Shown: one piece after another, positions 42,400 to 52,384 of the stretch
How the letters are laid out: every line of letters starts with the position of its first letter
Position numbering within the stretch: position 1 is the stretch's first letter
Made by a program: the position numbers and the translations under genes
Notes under the pieces: generated by a model
What the model was told of the DNA's origin: nothing
Seen by the model: only the letters and a program-made list of their open reading frames with translations
Databases searched by the model: none
Origin: Lachnospiraceae bacterium
GTDB lineage: Bacteria > Bacillota > Clostridia > Lachnospirales > Lachnospiraceae
Reading direction: 5' to 3'
NCBI GenBank assembly: GCA_029219245.1
Contig: JAQXTA010000041.1
Span: 62,001 to 126,000, forward strand
DNA: 64,000 bases

Positions 42400-45078
42400 A
42401 TGGCAGCAAATCAGGGAAGAGGAACCAGAACGCGTAAAAGCAGTTCCAGTACTTCCAGAAAAAAAACAACAAACAGCAGAAATACAGGCAGGACAAAGAG
42501 TACAGGCAGACAACAACGGCGCGGAGAACCAATGGATTTAGCCATCCGTAATGAAATATTACTGATTGTTTTTTTGGCATTGGCGGTTATTTTATTTTTA
42601 TGTAATTTTGGAATCGTAGGAAAGGTCGGAAATGCAGTCAGCAGTTTTATGTTTGGTATATTCGGGCTTTTGGCATATGTTGCACCGGTTATCATTTTTC
42701 TTGCCATTGCATTTGGTATGTCCAATGTAGGCAATAATATTGCAACCAGAAAGCTGGTTGCGGGCGGTGTATTATTTTTTATTATCGGTATGATTTTTGA
42801 ACTGATAAGTGTTTCTTATTCAGAAACGGACACATATCAGTTCCTGGAAATTTATAAAAGATGCAGCGAAAATCGAAACGGTGGTGGTATTATAGCCGGT
42901 TCGGTTGCTTTTGCATGTTATAAATTACTCGGTATGGTCGGAACCGTTCTTGCATTGGTGGTTATTGGTATAATTTGTGCGGTAATCGTGACAGACAAGT
43001 CCTTTATCGGTGGCGTTACAAAAAGTGGCAGAAAGGTCTATGAACGGTCGGTAGAGGATGCTGCATATCGCAAAGAGCGTGCAAGGGAAAGACGGGAAGC
43101 GATGGAAGAACGTCGTGCCAGGGAAGAAGAACGCCGAAGACAGCAGGAAGAGGAACGGGAGAATGAGAAAATTCTCCGTATGGATAAAAAGGTTTCCGGT
43201 GTCATGATTGATACGGCACTGAATAAGGATAGGGAACGGGAAGTTGCAGAAAAGGTACGTGATGATGTGCATGAAATTACCGTTCATGGCATTTTGGAAA
43301 CGGAAGAAGCAAAAGAGCAGGAATCCTATCATTTCATTGAAAATGAGTCAGATGAATTAGATGAGATTTCCCCTGTTATACATAAAGAAGACATGACAAT
43401 AGAAGATGGTTATGAACCGCTTAAGCCACAGGATTCCTATACGACAGAAATGGGAAATACCATGTCTTCCGGTACCGGAATACACAGGGAACGTCCGGTC
43501 GCTAAAAAACCGGTACAGGAAAGAAAAGAAACAGCCGGAGCAGAAAATAGTAGTATTGCACAGGAAATGCAAAAAGCAGAAAGCAGAGTACCGAAGCAAT
43601 ATCATTTTCCGCCATATAACAGACTGGCGAAGGGAAACAGTAAGAATAAGGGAGATTCTTCAAGAGAATTAAAAGAAACAGCACTGCGTCTGCAACAGAC
43701 GTTAAATACTTTTGGAGTTAAGGTTACGGTTACGGATATCAGTCAGGGACCTTCTGTTACCCGGTATGAATTGCAGCCGGAACAGGGCGTTAAAGTCAGT
43801 AAAATTGTAGGGCTTGCAGATGATATTAAGTTGAATCTGGCGGCTACCGATATCCGTATCGAAGCACCGATTCCCGGTAAAGCAGCAGTCGGTATTGAAG
43901 TGCCTAATAAAGAAAATTCCGCAGTAGCATTGCGCGATTTGCTGGAATCCAAGGAGTTTCGGGAATTTCCCTCCAATCTTGCATTTGCGGTTGGTAAGGA
44001 TATTGCGGGACAGACGGTAGTGACTGATATTGCCAAGATGCCGCATATGTTGATTGCAGGAGCAACCGGTTCCGGTAAATCCGTCTGTATCAATACAATT
44101 ATCATGAGCATTTTGTATAAGGCACACCCGGATGATGTAAAGTTAATTATGGTTGATCCGAAGGTGGTCGAACTGAGTGTATACAATGGCATTCCACATC
44201 TGTTAATTCCGGTCGTGACAGATCCGAAAAAGGCAGCAGCAGCACTCCATTGGGCTGTTGCAGAGATGACGGAGCGCTATAAGAAGTTTGCTGATTTTAA
44301 TGTGCGTGACCTGAAAGGCTATAATAAGAAGGTGGAGAGCCTGAAGGCAGAAGGTGCAGCGGATGCACCGGATAAGATGCCGCAGATTCTGATTATTGTG
44401 GACGAGCTTGCAGATTTGATGATGGTTGCACCGGGCGAAGTGGAAGAAGCTATCTGTCGTCTGGCACAGCTTGCAAGAGCCTGCGGAATTCATCTGATCA
44501 TTGCAACACAACGTCCCTCCGTTGATGTCATTACCGGTTTGATTAAAGCCAATATGCCGAGCCGCATTGCCTTTGCGGTTTCCAGTGGTGTAGATTCCAG
44601 AACCATTCTGGATATGAACGGTGCAGAGAAGCTGCTTGGTAAGGGGGATATGCTTTTTTATCCGCAGGGATATCCGAAACCGGCAAGAATTCAGGGAGCT
44701 TTTGTATCGGATAAAGAAGTTTCGGATGTCGTGGATTTCCTGAAAAATCAGGCAATTGGCAATGTTTACAGTGAAGACGTGGAAGAAAAAATTAAGAACA
44801 TGGGAAGTGCCGGTGGAGCAGGCGGAAGTATGGGCGGTACGGATTCCGGTTCGGAATATGATCAATATTTTGCCGAGGCAGGCAGATTTATTATTGATAA
44901 AGATAAGGCATCCATCGGTATGCTGCAAAGAGTGTTTAAAATTGGTTTTAACCGTGCAGCAAGAATTATGGATCAATTGTGTGAAGCGGGAGTTGTCGGA
45001 GAGGAAGAAGGCACAAAACCACGTAAGGTTTTGATGTCGGCTGAGGAGTTTGAGCAACTGGTAGAGGAGATTTTATAA
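42400..45078 (+). CDS. ftsK: FtsK/SpoIIIE DNA translocase
   Basis: 4 TM helices, [22 protein letters not shown]-terminal gamma winged helix. Confidence 0.96.
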   Translation: MAANQGRGTRTRKSSSSTSRKKTTNSRNTGRTKSTGRQQRRGEPMDLAIRNEILLIVFLALAVILFLCNFGIVGKVGNAVSSFMFGIFGLLAYVAPVIIFLAIAFGMSNVGNNIATRKLVAGGVLFFIIGMIFELISVSYSETDTYQFLEIYKRCSENRNGGGIIAGSVAFACYKLLGMVGTVLALVVIGIICAVIVTDKSFIGGVTKSGRKVYERSVEDAAYRKERARERREAMEERRAREEERRRQQEEERENEKILRMDKKVSGVMIDTALNKDREREVAEKVRDDVHEITVHGILETEEAKEQESYHFIENESDELDEISPVIHKEDMTIEDGYEPLKPQDSYTTEMGNTMSSGTGIHRERPVAKKPVQERKETAGAENSSIAQEMQKAESRVPKQYHFPPYNRLAKGNSKNKGDSSRELKETALRLQQTLNTFGVKVTVTDISQGPSVTRYELQPEQGVKVSKIVGLADDIKLNLAATDIRIEAPIPGKAAVGIEVPNKENSAVALRDLLESKEFREFPSNLAFAVGKDIAGQTVVTDIAKMPHMLIAGATGSGKSVCINTIIMSILYKAHPDDVKLIMVDPKVVELSVYNGIPHLLIPVVTDPKKAAAALHWAVAEMTERYKKFADFNVRDLKGYNKKVESLKAEGAADAPDKMPQILIIVDELADLMMVAPGEVEEAICRLAQLARACGIHLIIATQRPSVDVITGLIKANMPSRIAFAVSSGVDSRTILDMNGAEKLLGKGDMLFYPQGYPKPARIQGAFVSDKEVSDVVDFLKNQAIGNVYSEDVEEKIKNMGSAGGAGGSMGGTDSGSEYDQYFAEAGRFIIDKDKASIGMLQRVFKIGFNRAARIMDQLCEAGVVGEEEGTKPRKVLMSAEEFEQLVEEIL

Positions 45079-45090
45079 GGAGGGAAAATT

Positions 45091-46761
45091 ATGAAAACAG
45101 ACATTGAAATTGCACAGGAAGCAGTGCTGGAACCCATTGTACGAGTGGCACAGCGAAGCGGCATGACAGAGGATGATTTGGAATTATACGGTAAGTATAA
45201 GGCTAAAATAACGGATGAATACATAGAAAGTATTCAGTCAAAGCCGGATGGCAAATTGATTCTTGTAACGGCTATCAATCCGACTCCGGCAGGAGAAGGA
45301 AAAACGACAACCAGTATCGGGCTGGCACAGGCATTCGGAAGAATGGATAAAAAGGCAATGCTGGCATTGCGTGAGCCATCCCTTGGCCCCTGTTTTGGTA
45401 TTAAAGGCGGTGCGGCAGGCGGTGGTTATGCGCAGGTAGTTCCGATGGAAGATCTGAACCTTCATTTTACCGGTGATTTTCATGCAATTACTTCGGCAAA
45501 TAATCTGTTGGCAGCACTGCTTGACAATCATATCCAGCAGGGCAATGAACTTGGCATCGATACCAGACAGATTGTATGGAAAAGATGTCTGGATATGAAT
45601 GACCGCGTACTGCGCAATGTGGTAGTCGGTCTTGGCAATAAGATGGACGGTGTCGTAAGAGAAGATCATTTTGTGATTACGGTTGCCTCTGAGATTATGG
45701 CAATTCTTTGTCTGGCCTCCGATATGAATGATTTAAAAGAAAGACTTGGTAAAATTGTAGTAGCGTATAATTATGCAGGAGAACCGGTAACAGCAGGCGA
45801 TTTACAGGCTGTCGGAGCGATGGCGGCTCTGTTGAAGGATGCCATGAAGCCGAATCTTATCCAGACTCTGGAGCATACACCGGCACTTGTGCATGGTGGA
45901 CCATTTGCCAATATTGCACATGGCTGCAACTCTGTTCGGGCAACCAAAACGGCATTGAAGATGGCAGATTATGTGATTACGGAAGCAGGATTCGGTGCGG
46001 ACCTTGGTGCAGAGAAGTTCTTCGACATCAAATGCCGTATGGCAGGCTTGAAGCCGGATGCGGTTGTTCTGGTAGCAACCATTCGTGCTTTGAAATACAA
46101 CGGTGGTGTTCCCAAAACGGAATTATCGGCGGAAAACTTAGAGGCATTGCAGAAGGGGATTGTCAATCTGGAAAAACATATTGAGAATCTGCAAAAGTAT
46201 GGAGTACCGATTGTTGTTACGTTGAATTCTTTTGTAACCGATACGGAAGCAGAAATTGCCTTTGTACAGAAATTCTGTGAAGACAGAAACTGTGAATTTG
46301 CACTTTCCGAGGTTTGGGAAAAAGGTGGCGAAGGTGGCTTGGAGCTTGCAGGCAAAGTTCTGCGTGCTTTGGAAACAAAGCCATCCGATTTCCATGTGCT
46401 TTATGAAGATACACTTTCCTTAAATGAAAAAATCGAAACGGTAGCAAAAGAAATTTACGGTGCAAATGGTGTGAATTATGCACCGGCGGCAAGCAAACAG
46501 TTAAAGAAGCTGGAAGAACTCGGTTTTGGTAATATGCCGGTATGTATGGCAAAAACACAATACTCTTTATCGGATGATCCGGCACTTCTCGGCAGACCGG
46601 ATAATTTTGAGATTACGGTAAGAGAAGCTTATGTATCTGCCGGAGCCGGATTTGTCGTTGTGCTTACCGGAGCCGTAATGACGATGCCGGGACTTCCGAA
46701 GAAGCCGGCCGCTTACGGAATTGATGTAAATGAAGACGGTGTGATTACAGGATTATTTTAG
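45091..46761 (+). CDS. fhs: Formate-tetrahydrofolate ligase
   Basis: [61 protein letters not shown]. Confidence 0.98.
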   Translation: MKTDIEIAQEAVLEPIVRVAQRSGMTEDDLELYGKYKAKITDEYIESIQSKPDGKLILVTAINPTPAGEGKTTTSIGLAQAFGRMDKKAMLALREPSLGPCFGIKGGAAGGGYAQVVPMEDLNLHFTGDFHAITSANNLLAALLDNHIQQGNELGIDTRQIVWKRCLDMNDRVLRNVVVGLGNKMDGVVREDHFVITVASEIMAILCLASDMNDLKERLGKIVVAYNYAGEPVTAGDLQAVGAMAALLKDAMKPNLIQTLEHTPALVHGGPFANIAHGCNSVRATKTALKMADYVITEAGFGADLGAEKFFDIKCRMAGLKPDAVVLVATIRALKYNGGVPKTELSAENLEALQKGIVNLEKHIENLQKYGVPIVVTLNSFVTDTEAEIAFVQKFCEDRNCEFALSEVWEKGGEGGLELAGKVLRALETKPSDFHVLYEDTLSLNEKIETVAKEIYGANGVNYAPAASKQLKKLEELGFGNMPVCMAKTQYSLSDDPALLGRPDNFEITVREAYVSAGAGFVVVLTGAVMTMPGLPKKPAAYGIDVNEDGVITGLF

Positions 46762-46772
46762 GAGGAACTCAA

Positions 46773-47618
46773 ATGCCACAGATAATTGATGGAAAACTGA
46801 TTTCAACACAGATAAAAGAGGAATTGAAGGAAAAAGTTGCCGCTTTAAAGGCAGAAGGTACTTCGATTTGCCTTGCGGTTATTCAGGTTGGTAATGACCC
46901 GGCATCAAGCGTATACGTTAATAACAAGAAAAAAGCATGTGCTTATATTGGCATTGAGTCGCTTTCCTATGAATTACCGGAAGATACTACCCAGGAAGAA
47001 TTACTCTCATTAATTGGTGAGTTAAATGACAGAAAAGATGTAAACGGTATTCTGGTACAGCTTCCGGTACCGAAGCATATTGATGAAGATGCCATTATCA
47101 AAGCTATTGATCCGAAGAAGGATGTGGACGGGTTCCATCCGCAAAGTGTGGGCACGCTTTGTATCGGACAGCCGGGATTTGTTTCCTGCACACCGGCAGG
47201 CATTATTCAGCTTTTAAAACGTTCCGGTATTGAGATTGCAGGAAAAGAATGTGTCGTAATTGGAAGAAGCAACATTGTCGGTAAGCCGATGGCATTATTA
47301 CTGCTTCGTGAGAACGGTACGGTAACGGTGGCACATTCCCGTACGAAGGATTTAAAAGAAGTGACAAAAAGAGCAGATATTCTCGTGGTTGCGGTTGGAA
47401 AACCCAAAATGATAACAAGAGAATATGTCAAAGAAGGTGCAGTCGTTATCGATGTGGGTATTCACAGAAATGAGGCAAATAAATTGTGTGGGGATGTTGA
47501 CTATGATGATGTTGCTCCTGTCTGCAGTGCAATTACACCGGTTCCGGGCGGAGTCGGACCAATGACGATTGCCATGTTAATGCACAATTGTGTGGAGTCT
47601 GCAGCTTTGAATCGTTAG
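46773..47618 (+). CDS. folD: Methylenetetrahydrofolate dehydrogenase/cyclohydrolase
   Basis: VQVGNDPASSVYVNNKKKAC, GILVQLPVPKHI, VIGRSNIVGKPMALLL. Confidence 0.97.
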   Translation: MPQIIDGKLISTQIKEELKEKVAALKAEGTSICLAVIQVGNDPASSVYVNNKKKACAYIGIESLSYELPEDTTQEELLSLIGELNDRKDVNGILVQLPVPKHIDEDAIIKAIDPKKDVDGFHPQSVGTLCIGQPGFVSCTPAGIIQLLKRSGIEIAGKECVVIGRSNIVGKPMALLLLRENGTVTVAHSRTKDLKEVTKRADILVVAVGKPKMITREYVKEGAVVIDVGIHRNEANKLCGDVDYDDVAPVCSAITPVPGGVGPMTIAMLMHNCVESAALNR

Positions 47619-47632
47619 AAAGGAAACTGCCT

Positions 47633-49108
47633 ATGAAATGCCCAAATTGTGGGAAAGAGATAGAAGAAGGACATCTGATTTGTGAAGTATGTGGGAATGA
47701 AATTCAGATAGTGCCTGACTTTGAACCGGAAATAGAAAATAGCATAACGGAAACACTCTCTACCTTGGCAGCATTACAGGATGATGGACAGGACAATGAA
47801 ATACAGCAGGGAATGCAGAATATAGAAGAAGAGGAAGATAGCGAAAGCGAGGAAGAAGAAAAAAATAATCAGAACCGGAGATTTTCCGCAATGATTTCCG
47901 GAATCGTTATGTTTTTGATTATTTTGTGTACTTACATCTTGTATTCTTATCATGTAAGTACGGTTTCGTATCAGGTTGACAAGGCTAAGGAATATGCTGC
48001 GCAGGGAGAGTATGAGCGGGCGATAGACTGTTTGAATACTGCTTATGAAAAGGATGATTCGGAGGCTCAGATATTGTTTTTGAAAGCAGATTATTATTAT
48101 CTTCTGTTTGATAACGAATCATCCCTACAGGCTTTGAAACAGATTATTGATAAGGGTACTTATCCTTATGAGGATGTGGAAGAAGCCTATGATAAGATGA
48201 TTACCATCTACTCCAAAGAAGAACGTTATGAGGAAATCAACAGTCTGCTTCTGGATTGCAAGGAAGATACGATTGTCAATATGTTCCAAAGCTATATGGC
48301 AAAGGCTCCGGAGTTTAGTTATGTGGAAGGGGACTATGCGGAAATTATTCCTCTGAAGTTAAGCTCCAATACATCGGGAACAATTTATTATACCATGGAC
48401 GGTTCCATACCGGATAAGAACAGTGAAATCTATACTGCACCGCTTTTCCTGGAAAGCGGAGATTATGTAATCAGTGCTTTTTTTGTAAATGATTACGGCA
48501 TCGAAAGTGAAGTTGTTAAAAAAACCTACCACATTAGTCTGGAGGTTCCGAATGCACCGGAAATAGCAGTTTATAGCGGTGAATATAATGAGCCAATGAT
48601 GATTTCGGTGCAGGGGCAGGAAGGATGCGAAATTTATTATACTACAGATGGAACGGAACCGACCAGAGACAGCGTACCATATACCGGACCAATTCCGATG
48701 CCGCTTGGTACGACAAATTTTAAGTTTGTCAATATCAGCAAAGAAGGAGTTTCCAGTGAGGTAACTATGCGTACCTATACCCTGAAACTTGCCAATACGA
48801 TATCGACAAATGAAGCAGTCCGTAAACTGGTGGAAAAACTGATAGAGTGTGGCTATCTGGAAGATGAAAGCGGTAAAGTAGAAAAACAGAATATTATTTA
48901 TCGTTATGAGTTCAGCTCGGTAATCAGTATCGAAGGGGAAAGTTATTTTACCATTAACGAATATTATGATGATGGAACGGGTGTATTGAACCGGACGGAT
49001 AAGGTTTTTGTCGTTCAGGTCTATACCGGAGAGGCAGCCAGACTCGGATTTGATGAAAATGGGGCATATATTGCCGTACCGTTTGAAAAAGTCAACAAAT
49101 ATGTCTAA
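47633..49108 (+). CDS. Zinc-ribbon/TM/TPR protein with chitobiase/beta-hexosaminidase C-terminal-like repeats
   Basis: MKCPNCGKEIEEGHLICEVCGNEI; GTIYYTMDGSIPDKNSEIYTAPL and CEIYYTTDGTEPTRDSVPYTGPI repeats. Confidence 0.8.
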   Translation: MKCPNCGKEIEEGHLICEVCGNEIQIVPDFEPEIENSITETLSTLAALQDDGQDNEIQQGMQNIEEEEDSESEEEEKNNQNRRFSAMISGIVMFLIILCTYILYSYHVSTVSYQVDKAKEYAAQGEYERAIDCLNTAYEKDDSEAQILFLKADYYYLLFDNESSLQALKQIIDKGTYPYEDVEEAYDKMITIYSKEERYEEINSLLLDCKEDTIVNMFQSYMAKAPEFSYVEGDYAEIIPLKLSSNTSGTIYYTMDGSIPDKNSEIYTAPLFLESGDYVISAFFVNDYGIESEVVKKTYHISLEVPNAPEIAVYSGEYNEPMMISVQGQEGCEIYYTTDGTEPTRDSVPYTGPIPMPLGTTNFKFVNISKEGVSSEVTMRTYTLKLANTISTNEAVRKLVEKLIECGYLEDESGKVEKQNIIYRYEFSSVISIEGESYFTINEYYDDGTGVLNRTDKVFVVQVYTGEAARLGFDENGAYIAVPFEKVNKYV

Positions 49109-49188
49109 AATTTATTAGTTTTTACGTTTTGCACAATAGGCAAAATGTTAAATACCATAATTTTTATATATTATGCATAAAAATAAGC

Positions 49189-49226
49189 ACCAGAAGCAGA
49201 CCTAACAGCCTGTTTTTGGTGCTGAT
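49189..49226 (-). terminator. Putative terminator of the minus-strand transposase gene
   Basis: AGCACCAgAAgCAG ... CTGttTTTGGTGCT, followed on minus strand by TTATTTTTATG. Confidence 0.55.
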
Positions 49227-49242
49227 AAGTTAAGAATGATTT

Positions 49243-49258
49243 TTCCGAACGTTTGGAA
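49243..49258. promoter_or_regulatory. Prophage palindrome copy 1
   Basis: TTCCGAACGTTTGGAA, 2 bp after the transposase stop codon. Confidence 0.85.
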
Positions 49259-49260
49259 AA

Positions 49261-50286
49261 TTAAACGGAAAGATTTTTATATTCATTGGACGATAAGCCA
49301 CCGAAAAGCTTACGGGGGTAGTTGTTCATCCAATCTTGAATAAATTGTATTTGTTCGTCAGTGTATTTACTTATGTCCTCGCCTTTATTTATCCAATGCC
49401 TAATAAGTTTATTACCATTTTCATTAGAACCCCTTTCAGAAGAAGAATAAGGATGACAATAATAAATATCAGTACGTTTCCGTTCTGGATATATACAGCT
49501 TCTTTCTAATAATTCAAAACCGGAAAATTCAGAGCCATTATCAACCGTTATAGTTTTAAAACGTTCCCGAAATCCGTCGTAACCTAATGCACGTTCTAAG
49601 CTGTCCAAAGCCTTGAGAGTGCTATCAAATGTTCTATCCGGCATCTTGATAATATATTCTTCCCGAAATTTTCGTTCCGTAAGGACAAGTAGACAAGCTT
49701 TGTTTCTATTTTTACCACTGTATACGGTGTCCATTTCCCAATGACCGTAAGACTTTCTTTTCTTTATATCTTTTGGTCTTTCTTCTATAGATTTACCATG
49801 TTTATTTTTATAAGACGGTCTTGTTATTTTTTCATAGTTATTTTTCCTGTTCTTTTTGCTATATAAATCCTTGTTAGAGATACCGAGGAATACACCCTTA
49901 TCTATGTAGCTGTAAAGCGTAGTTTTGCATATATCAGTTTTAAATCTTTTACTTTTGCGAATATCACACACTACCGCATAAGGAGAGTAATGTAAATCTT
50001 TTATCAAGTGTTCTATGTGTTCAGCCAATTCAAAATCGCTACCTAGTTTTAAGTCACGACCTTTATTTGACTGATTTTCATTTGTTTTTCTCTGCGCAAC
50101 GTCCGCACAATACTCTTTTCTTTCTGTCCAGTCTGAATTACGGAAAGTGACAGTGCCTTTTTTAATTTCCTTGTAGATAGTAGTAAAGTGTTTTCCAAGT
50201 CTATCTGCTATCTGACAAGGTGTAAATCCATCTTTTAACATAGTTTCGATTTTATAGCGTTCCATTTCTGTTAAATACTTTCCCAT
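49261..50286 (-). CDS. IS30-family DDE transposase, presumptive phage integrase
   Basis: N-terminal HTH MGKYLTEMERYKIETMLKDGFTPCQIADRLGKHFTTIYKEI; YGHWEMDTV, TITVDNGSEFSG, HPYSSSERGSNENGNKLIR; start moved to ATG after GGGG SD. Confidence 0.92.
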   Translation of the reverse strand: MGKYLTEMERYKIETMLKDGFTPCQIADRLGKHFTTIYKEIKKGTVTFRNSDWTERKEYCADVAQRKTNENQSNKGRDLKLGSDFELAEHIEHLIKDLHYSPYAVVCDIRKSKRFKTDICKTTLYSYIDKGVFLGISNKDLYSKKNRKNNYEKITRPSYKNKHGKSIEERPKDIKKRKSYGHWEMDTVYSGKNRNKACLLVLTERKFREEYIIKMPDRTFDSTLKALDSLERALGYDGFRERFKTITVDNGSEFSGFELLERSCIYPERKRTDIYYCHPYSSSERGSNENGNKLIRHWINKGEDISKYTDEQIQFIQDWMNNYPRKLFGGLSSNEYKNLSV

Positions 50287-50307
50287 ATCTTTTACCCCTT
50301 TTCTATA

Positions 50308-50323
50308 TTCCAAACGATTGGAA
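50308..50323. promoter_or_regulatory. Prophage palindrome copy 2
   Basis: TTCCAAACGATTGGAA, 22 bp upstream of transposase ATG. Confidence 0.85.
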
Positions 50324-50339
50324 AATGCTTATAAAAAAG

Positions 50340-50417
50340 CCTAGCAGATACCTTTCTATTTATCAAACAGGGTGTAAATGTGGGTTTCGTTTGACAAATA
50401 AAAATGTATCTGCTAGG
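50340..50417. repeat. 78-bp two-stem hairpin/cruciform between rep and transposase genes
   Basis: CCTAGCAGATAC (50340-50351)/GTATCTGCTAGG (50406-50417); inner ATTTaTCAAAC (50358-50368)/GTTTGAcAAAT (50389-50399). Confidence 0.85.
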
Positions 50418-50470
50418 TTAGTTTGTCGCGTTTATGCGCTGTATTTAGTTGTAAATTGTTTCCGCAAAAA

Positions 50471-51253
50471 TCAGTCGGTTAATTCATAATAGTTAATTCG
50501 TTGATACGCTTCTTTTACATCAATAGATTTTGCGTAGGATATTTTATCACTATACATTTCCAGAAATTCTTCTTCGTCCAGAAGATGAAACGTTGGTTCT
50601 GTCCGGTCAATGTTTCTGGAACAGAGATAACGCTTTTTGTTTTTTAAGCGTTGTTCCGTATCTTTCGTAATGTATTTTGTGATATAAGAAGATACCCTTT
50701 GAGTATCTTGCACTTGCGTTGCGGTTGTAAAGCCGTATGTCCAATCAGTGATATTGTAGATAGGTTTTCCACCCTTATCAAAGTGACCGGAAAAGCAGAA
50801 GCGTAAATTGTCTACACCGGAAAGAAGCCCATGAAAGTGATAGTGTTCTTTATCACAATGCAATTCCGGTACAATTAAATATTTCATATTTGGACATTTT
50901 CGTTTTTGTAGGTTATTTAAAAAAGTATGTAAACGATAAACAGTCATGTTATAGTCAGATGAATCCGTTTTGTTTCTGTCAAAGGTCAGCGTAATAAACC
51001 ATTCCCAATTGTTAGAACGTGCTATATTATATATTCTGTTTTTCGTTGCGGAAAGTGATACCTTTTTGCAATGTTCCGCTTGTTCCTCGGTTCTGTTTTC
51101 GTTCTGGAATGATTTTGTAAAATTTGAATTGTGTGTTTCTTTTTGTGTTTCGTTTAATTCTATATCTTTTTTTCGCGTTATGGTTTTCTTATAAAATGTA
51201 ACATGAGAGCCTATCGGGTAGTCTAACAACCTACAGTTATATGTTGTTTCCAT
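50471..51253 (-). CDS. Rolling-circle replication initiator (HUH endonuclease)
   Basis: WFITLTFDR motif I, KEHYHFHGLLSG HUH motif, VSSYITKYITKD YxxxK motif. Confidence 0.88.
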   Translation of the reverse strand: METTYNCRLLDYPIGSHVTFYKKTITRKKDIELNETQKETHNSNFTKSFQNENRTEEQAEHCKKVSLSATKNRIYNIARSNNWEWFITLTFDRNKTDSSDYNMTVYRLHTFLNNLQKRKCPNMKYLIVPELHCDKEHYHFHGLLSGVDNLRFCFSGHFDKGGKPIYNITDWTYGFTTATQVQDTQRVSSYITKYITKDTEQRLKNKKRYLCSRNIDRTEPTFHLLDEEEFLEMYSDKISYAKSIDVKEAYQRINYYELTD

Positions 51254-51314
51254 AACGTACCCCTAATATTTTTATTGAAAAAGTGACTCAAACTTATTGC
51301 TATTGTCAAGTAAT

Positions 51315-51418
51315 GGCGCGTGCAATACCGCGCCCGTTAATGCTAAATTTTGCTTCGCATAAATGTTCAACAGGTTAACCGCTCCGTAGCTACTCCGCGG
51401 TTTCCCTGTCGAACATTT
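51315..51418. repeat. Tandem hairpins in rep-zot intergenic region; candidate origin/packaging signal
   Basis: GGCGCG-tgcaatac-CGCGCC (51315-51334) and AAATGTTCaACAGGttAACCGC (51361-51382)/GCGGTTtcCCTGTcGAACATTT (51397-51418), loop containing GTAGCTAC. Confidence 0.8.
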
Positions 51419-52106
51419 TATAGCTGTCATAAAATTCGTAGTATTTCCGCTGTCCACTGAAAAACTTGCTTTCTAAAAAAGCACCCTTTCCCTTAATACC
51501 GTAAATGCGCTTAATACATACGAACAGCTTACCTCCCGCCATAAGACCAAGAAGCTTGCCGAATGCTTTATAATTGTTTACACAACGGTGTTCAAATTCG
51601 TATTGAAGAATAGAGCATATCTGTCTATCAATAACCCCATCATCTTGTGATATTAAATAAACATCATAGCCTAACTTACCATGTTGCCGAAAGAAACTAC
51701 ACCATGAAAGACGGTCTGCCCGATTCCATGAACGTCTATTGAATAACTCTTGACATTCGTCAATAATTAACAAAGTTTGATTTTCAATAATCTGTCCTCT
51801 ACGATTTCTTTTATGGAATTGATTAGCATAACCATAGAGTCCCTCAAGATAGCTAAATTTACCCTTAGGGGGCGGTACGATTTTACCATTATTATAACCC
51901 TGTTTGTAGGAATTGTTCAGCAAAGCACGATTTGGAACATAAAGAAAAGTGCCAAGCCTTTCCGGATGCTTATAATTGTCATAGATAGATTCGTCAATTT
52001 CAAAATTTGCAATAACGTTTTTTCCTTTTTTTAATTCCTTGTCGATAATCATAGCCATATGTAAGGATTTACCGTTTCGCGGTCTACCAGTGAAAAAATT
52101 TATCAT
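51390..52106 (-). CDS. zot: Zot/pI-like inovirus morphogenesis ATPase
   Basis: INFFTGRPRNGKSLHMAM Walker A, TLLIIDECQELFNRRSW Walker B, LGYDVYLISQDDGVID sensor region. Confidence 0.92.
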   Translation of the reverse strand: MINFFTGRPRNGKSLHMAMIIDKELKKGKNVIANFEIDESIYDNYKHPERLGTFLYVPNRALLNNSYKQGYNNGKIVPPPKGKFSYLEGLYGYANQFHKRNRRGQIIENQTLLIIDECQELFNRRSWNRADRLSWCSFFRQHGKLGYDVYLISQDDGVIDRQICSILQYEFEHRCVNNYKAFGKLLGLMAGGKLFVCIKRIYGIKGKGAFLESKFFSGQRKYYEFYDSYKMFDRETAE

Positions 52107-52125
52107 ATCATTTACCCCTTTCTTT

Positions 52126-52141
52126 TTCCAAACGTTCGGAA
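52126..52141. promoter_or_regulatory. Prophage palindrome copy 3
   Basis: TTCCAAACGTTCGGAA, 20 bp upstream of zot ATG. Confidence 0.85.
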
Positions 52142-52381
52142 TTATCCGAACAATTTTTTCAGCACCACATCAAAAATTACCTTTTTCGATATGTTAAATG
52201 AATAGTAAAGCAGGATGCACGAAAGCCATGCGCGCGTAATGTTAGCGGCAATGTCAAAAGGTACAATCCAGTTGAGATAATGCAAAAAATCAAAGTCAAA
52301 TTTCCCGACTAACTCCCTTATGGGGGAATTAGGGAGCATAGCATATAAAAATGACAAAAGTGTTTTTACAAGTGCAATCAT
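52142..52381 (-). CDS. Small membrane protein, pVI-like by position
   Basis: 79 aa with hydrophobic segments, between pIII-like gene and zot; stop adjoins an operator palindrome. Confidence 0.65.
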   Translation of the reverse strand: MIALVKTLLSFLYAMLPNSPIRELVGKFDFDFLHYLNWIVPFDIAANITRAWLSCILLYYSFNISKKVIFDVVLKKLFG

Positions 52382-52384
52382 AAG

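Noticed and set aside
44203-45057. 284-aa antisense ORF in ftsK
   Set aside because: Shadow ORF opposite a conserved core gene
49189-49226. Hairpin at the left edge considered as an attachment site
   Set aside because: Followed by a T-rich run on the minus strand, so better explained as terminator of the transposase gene
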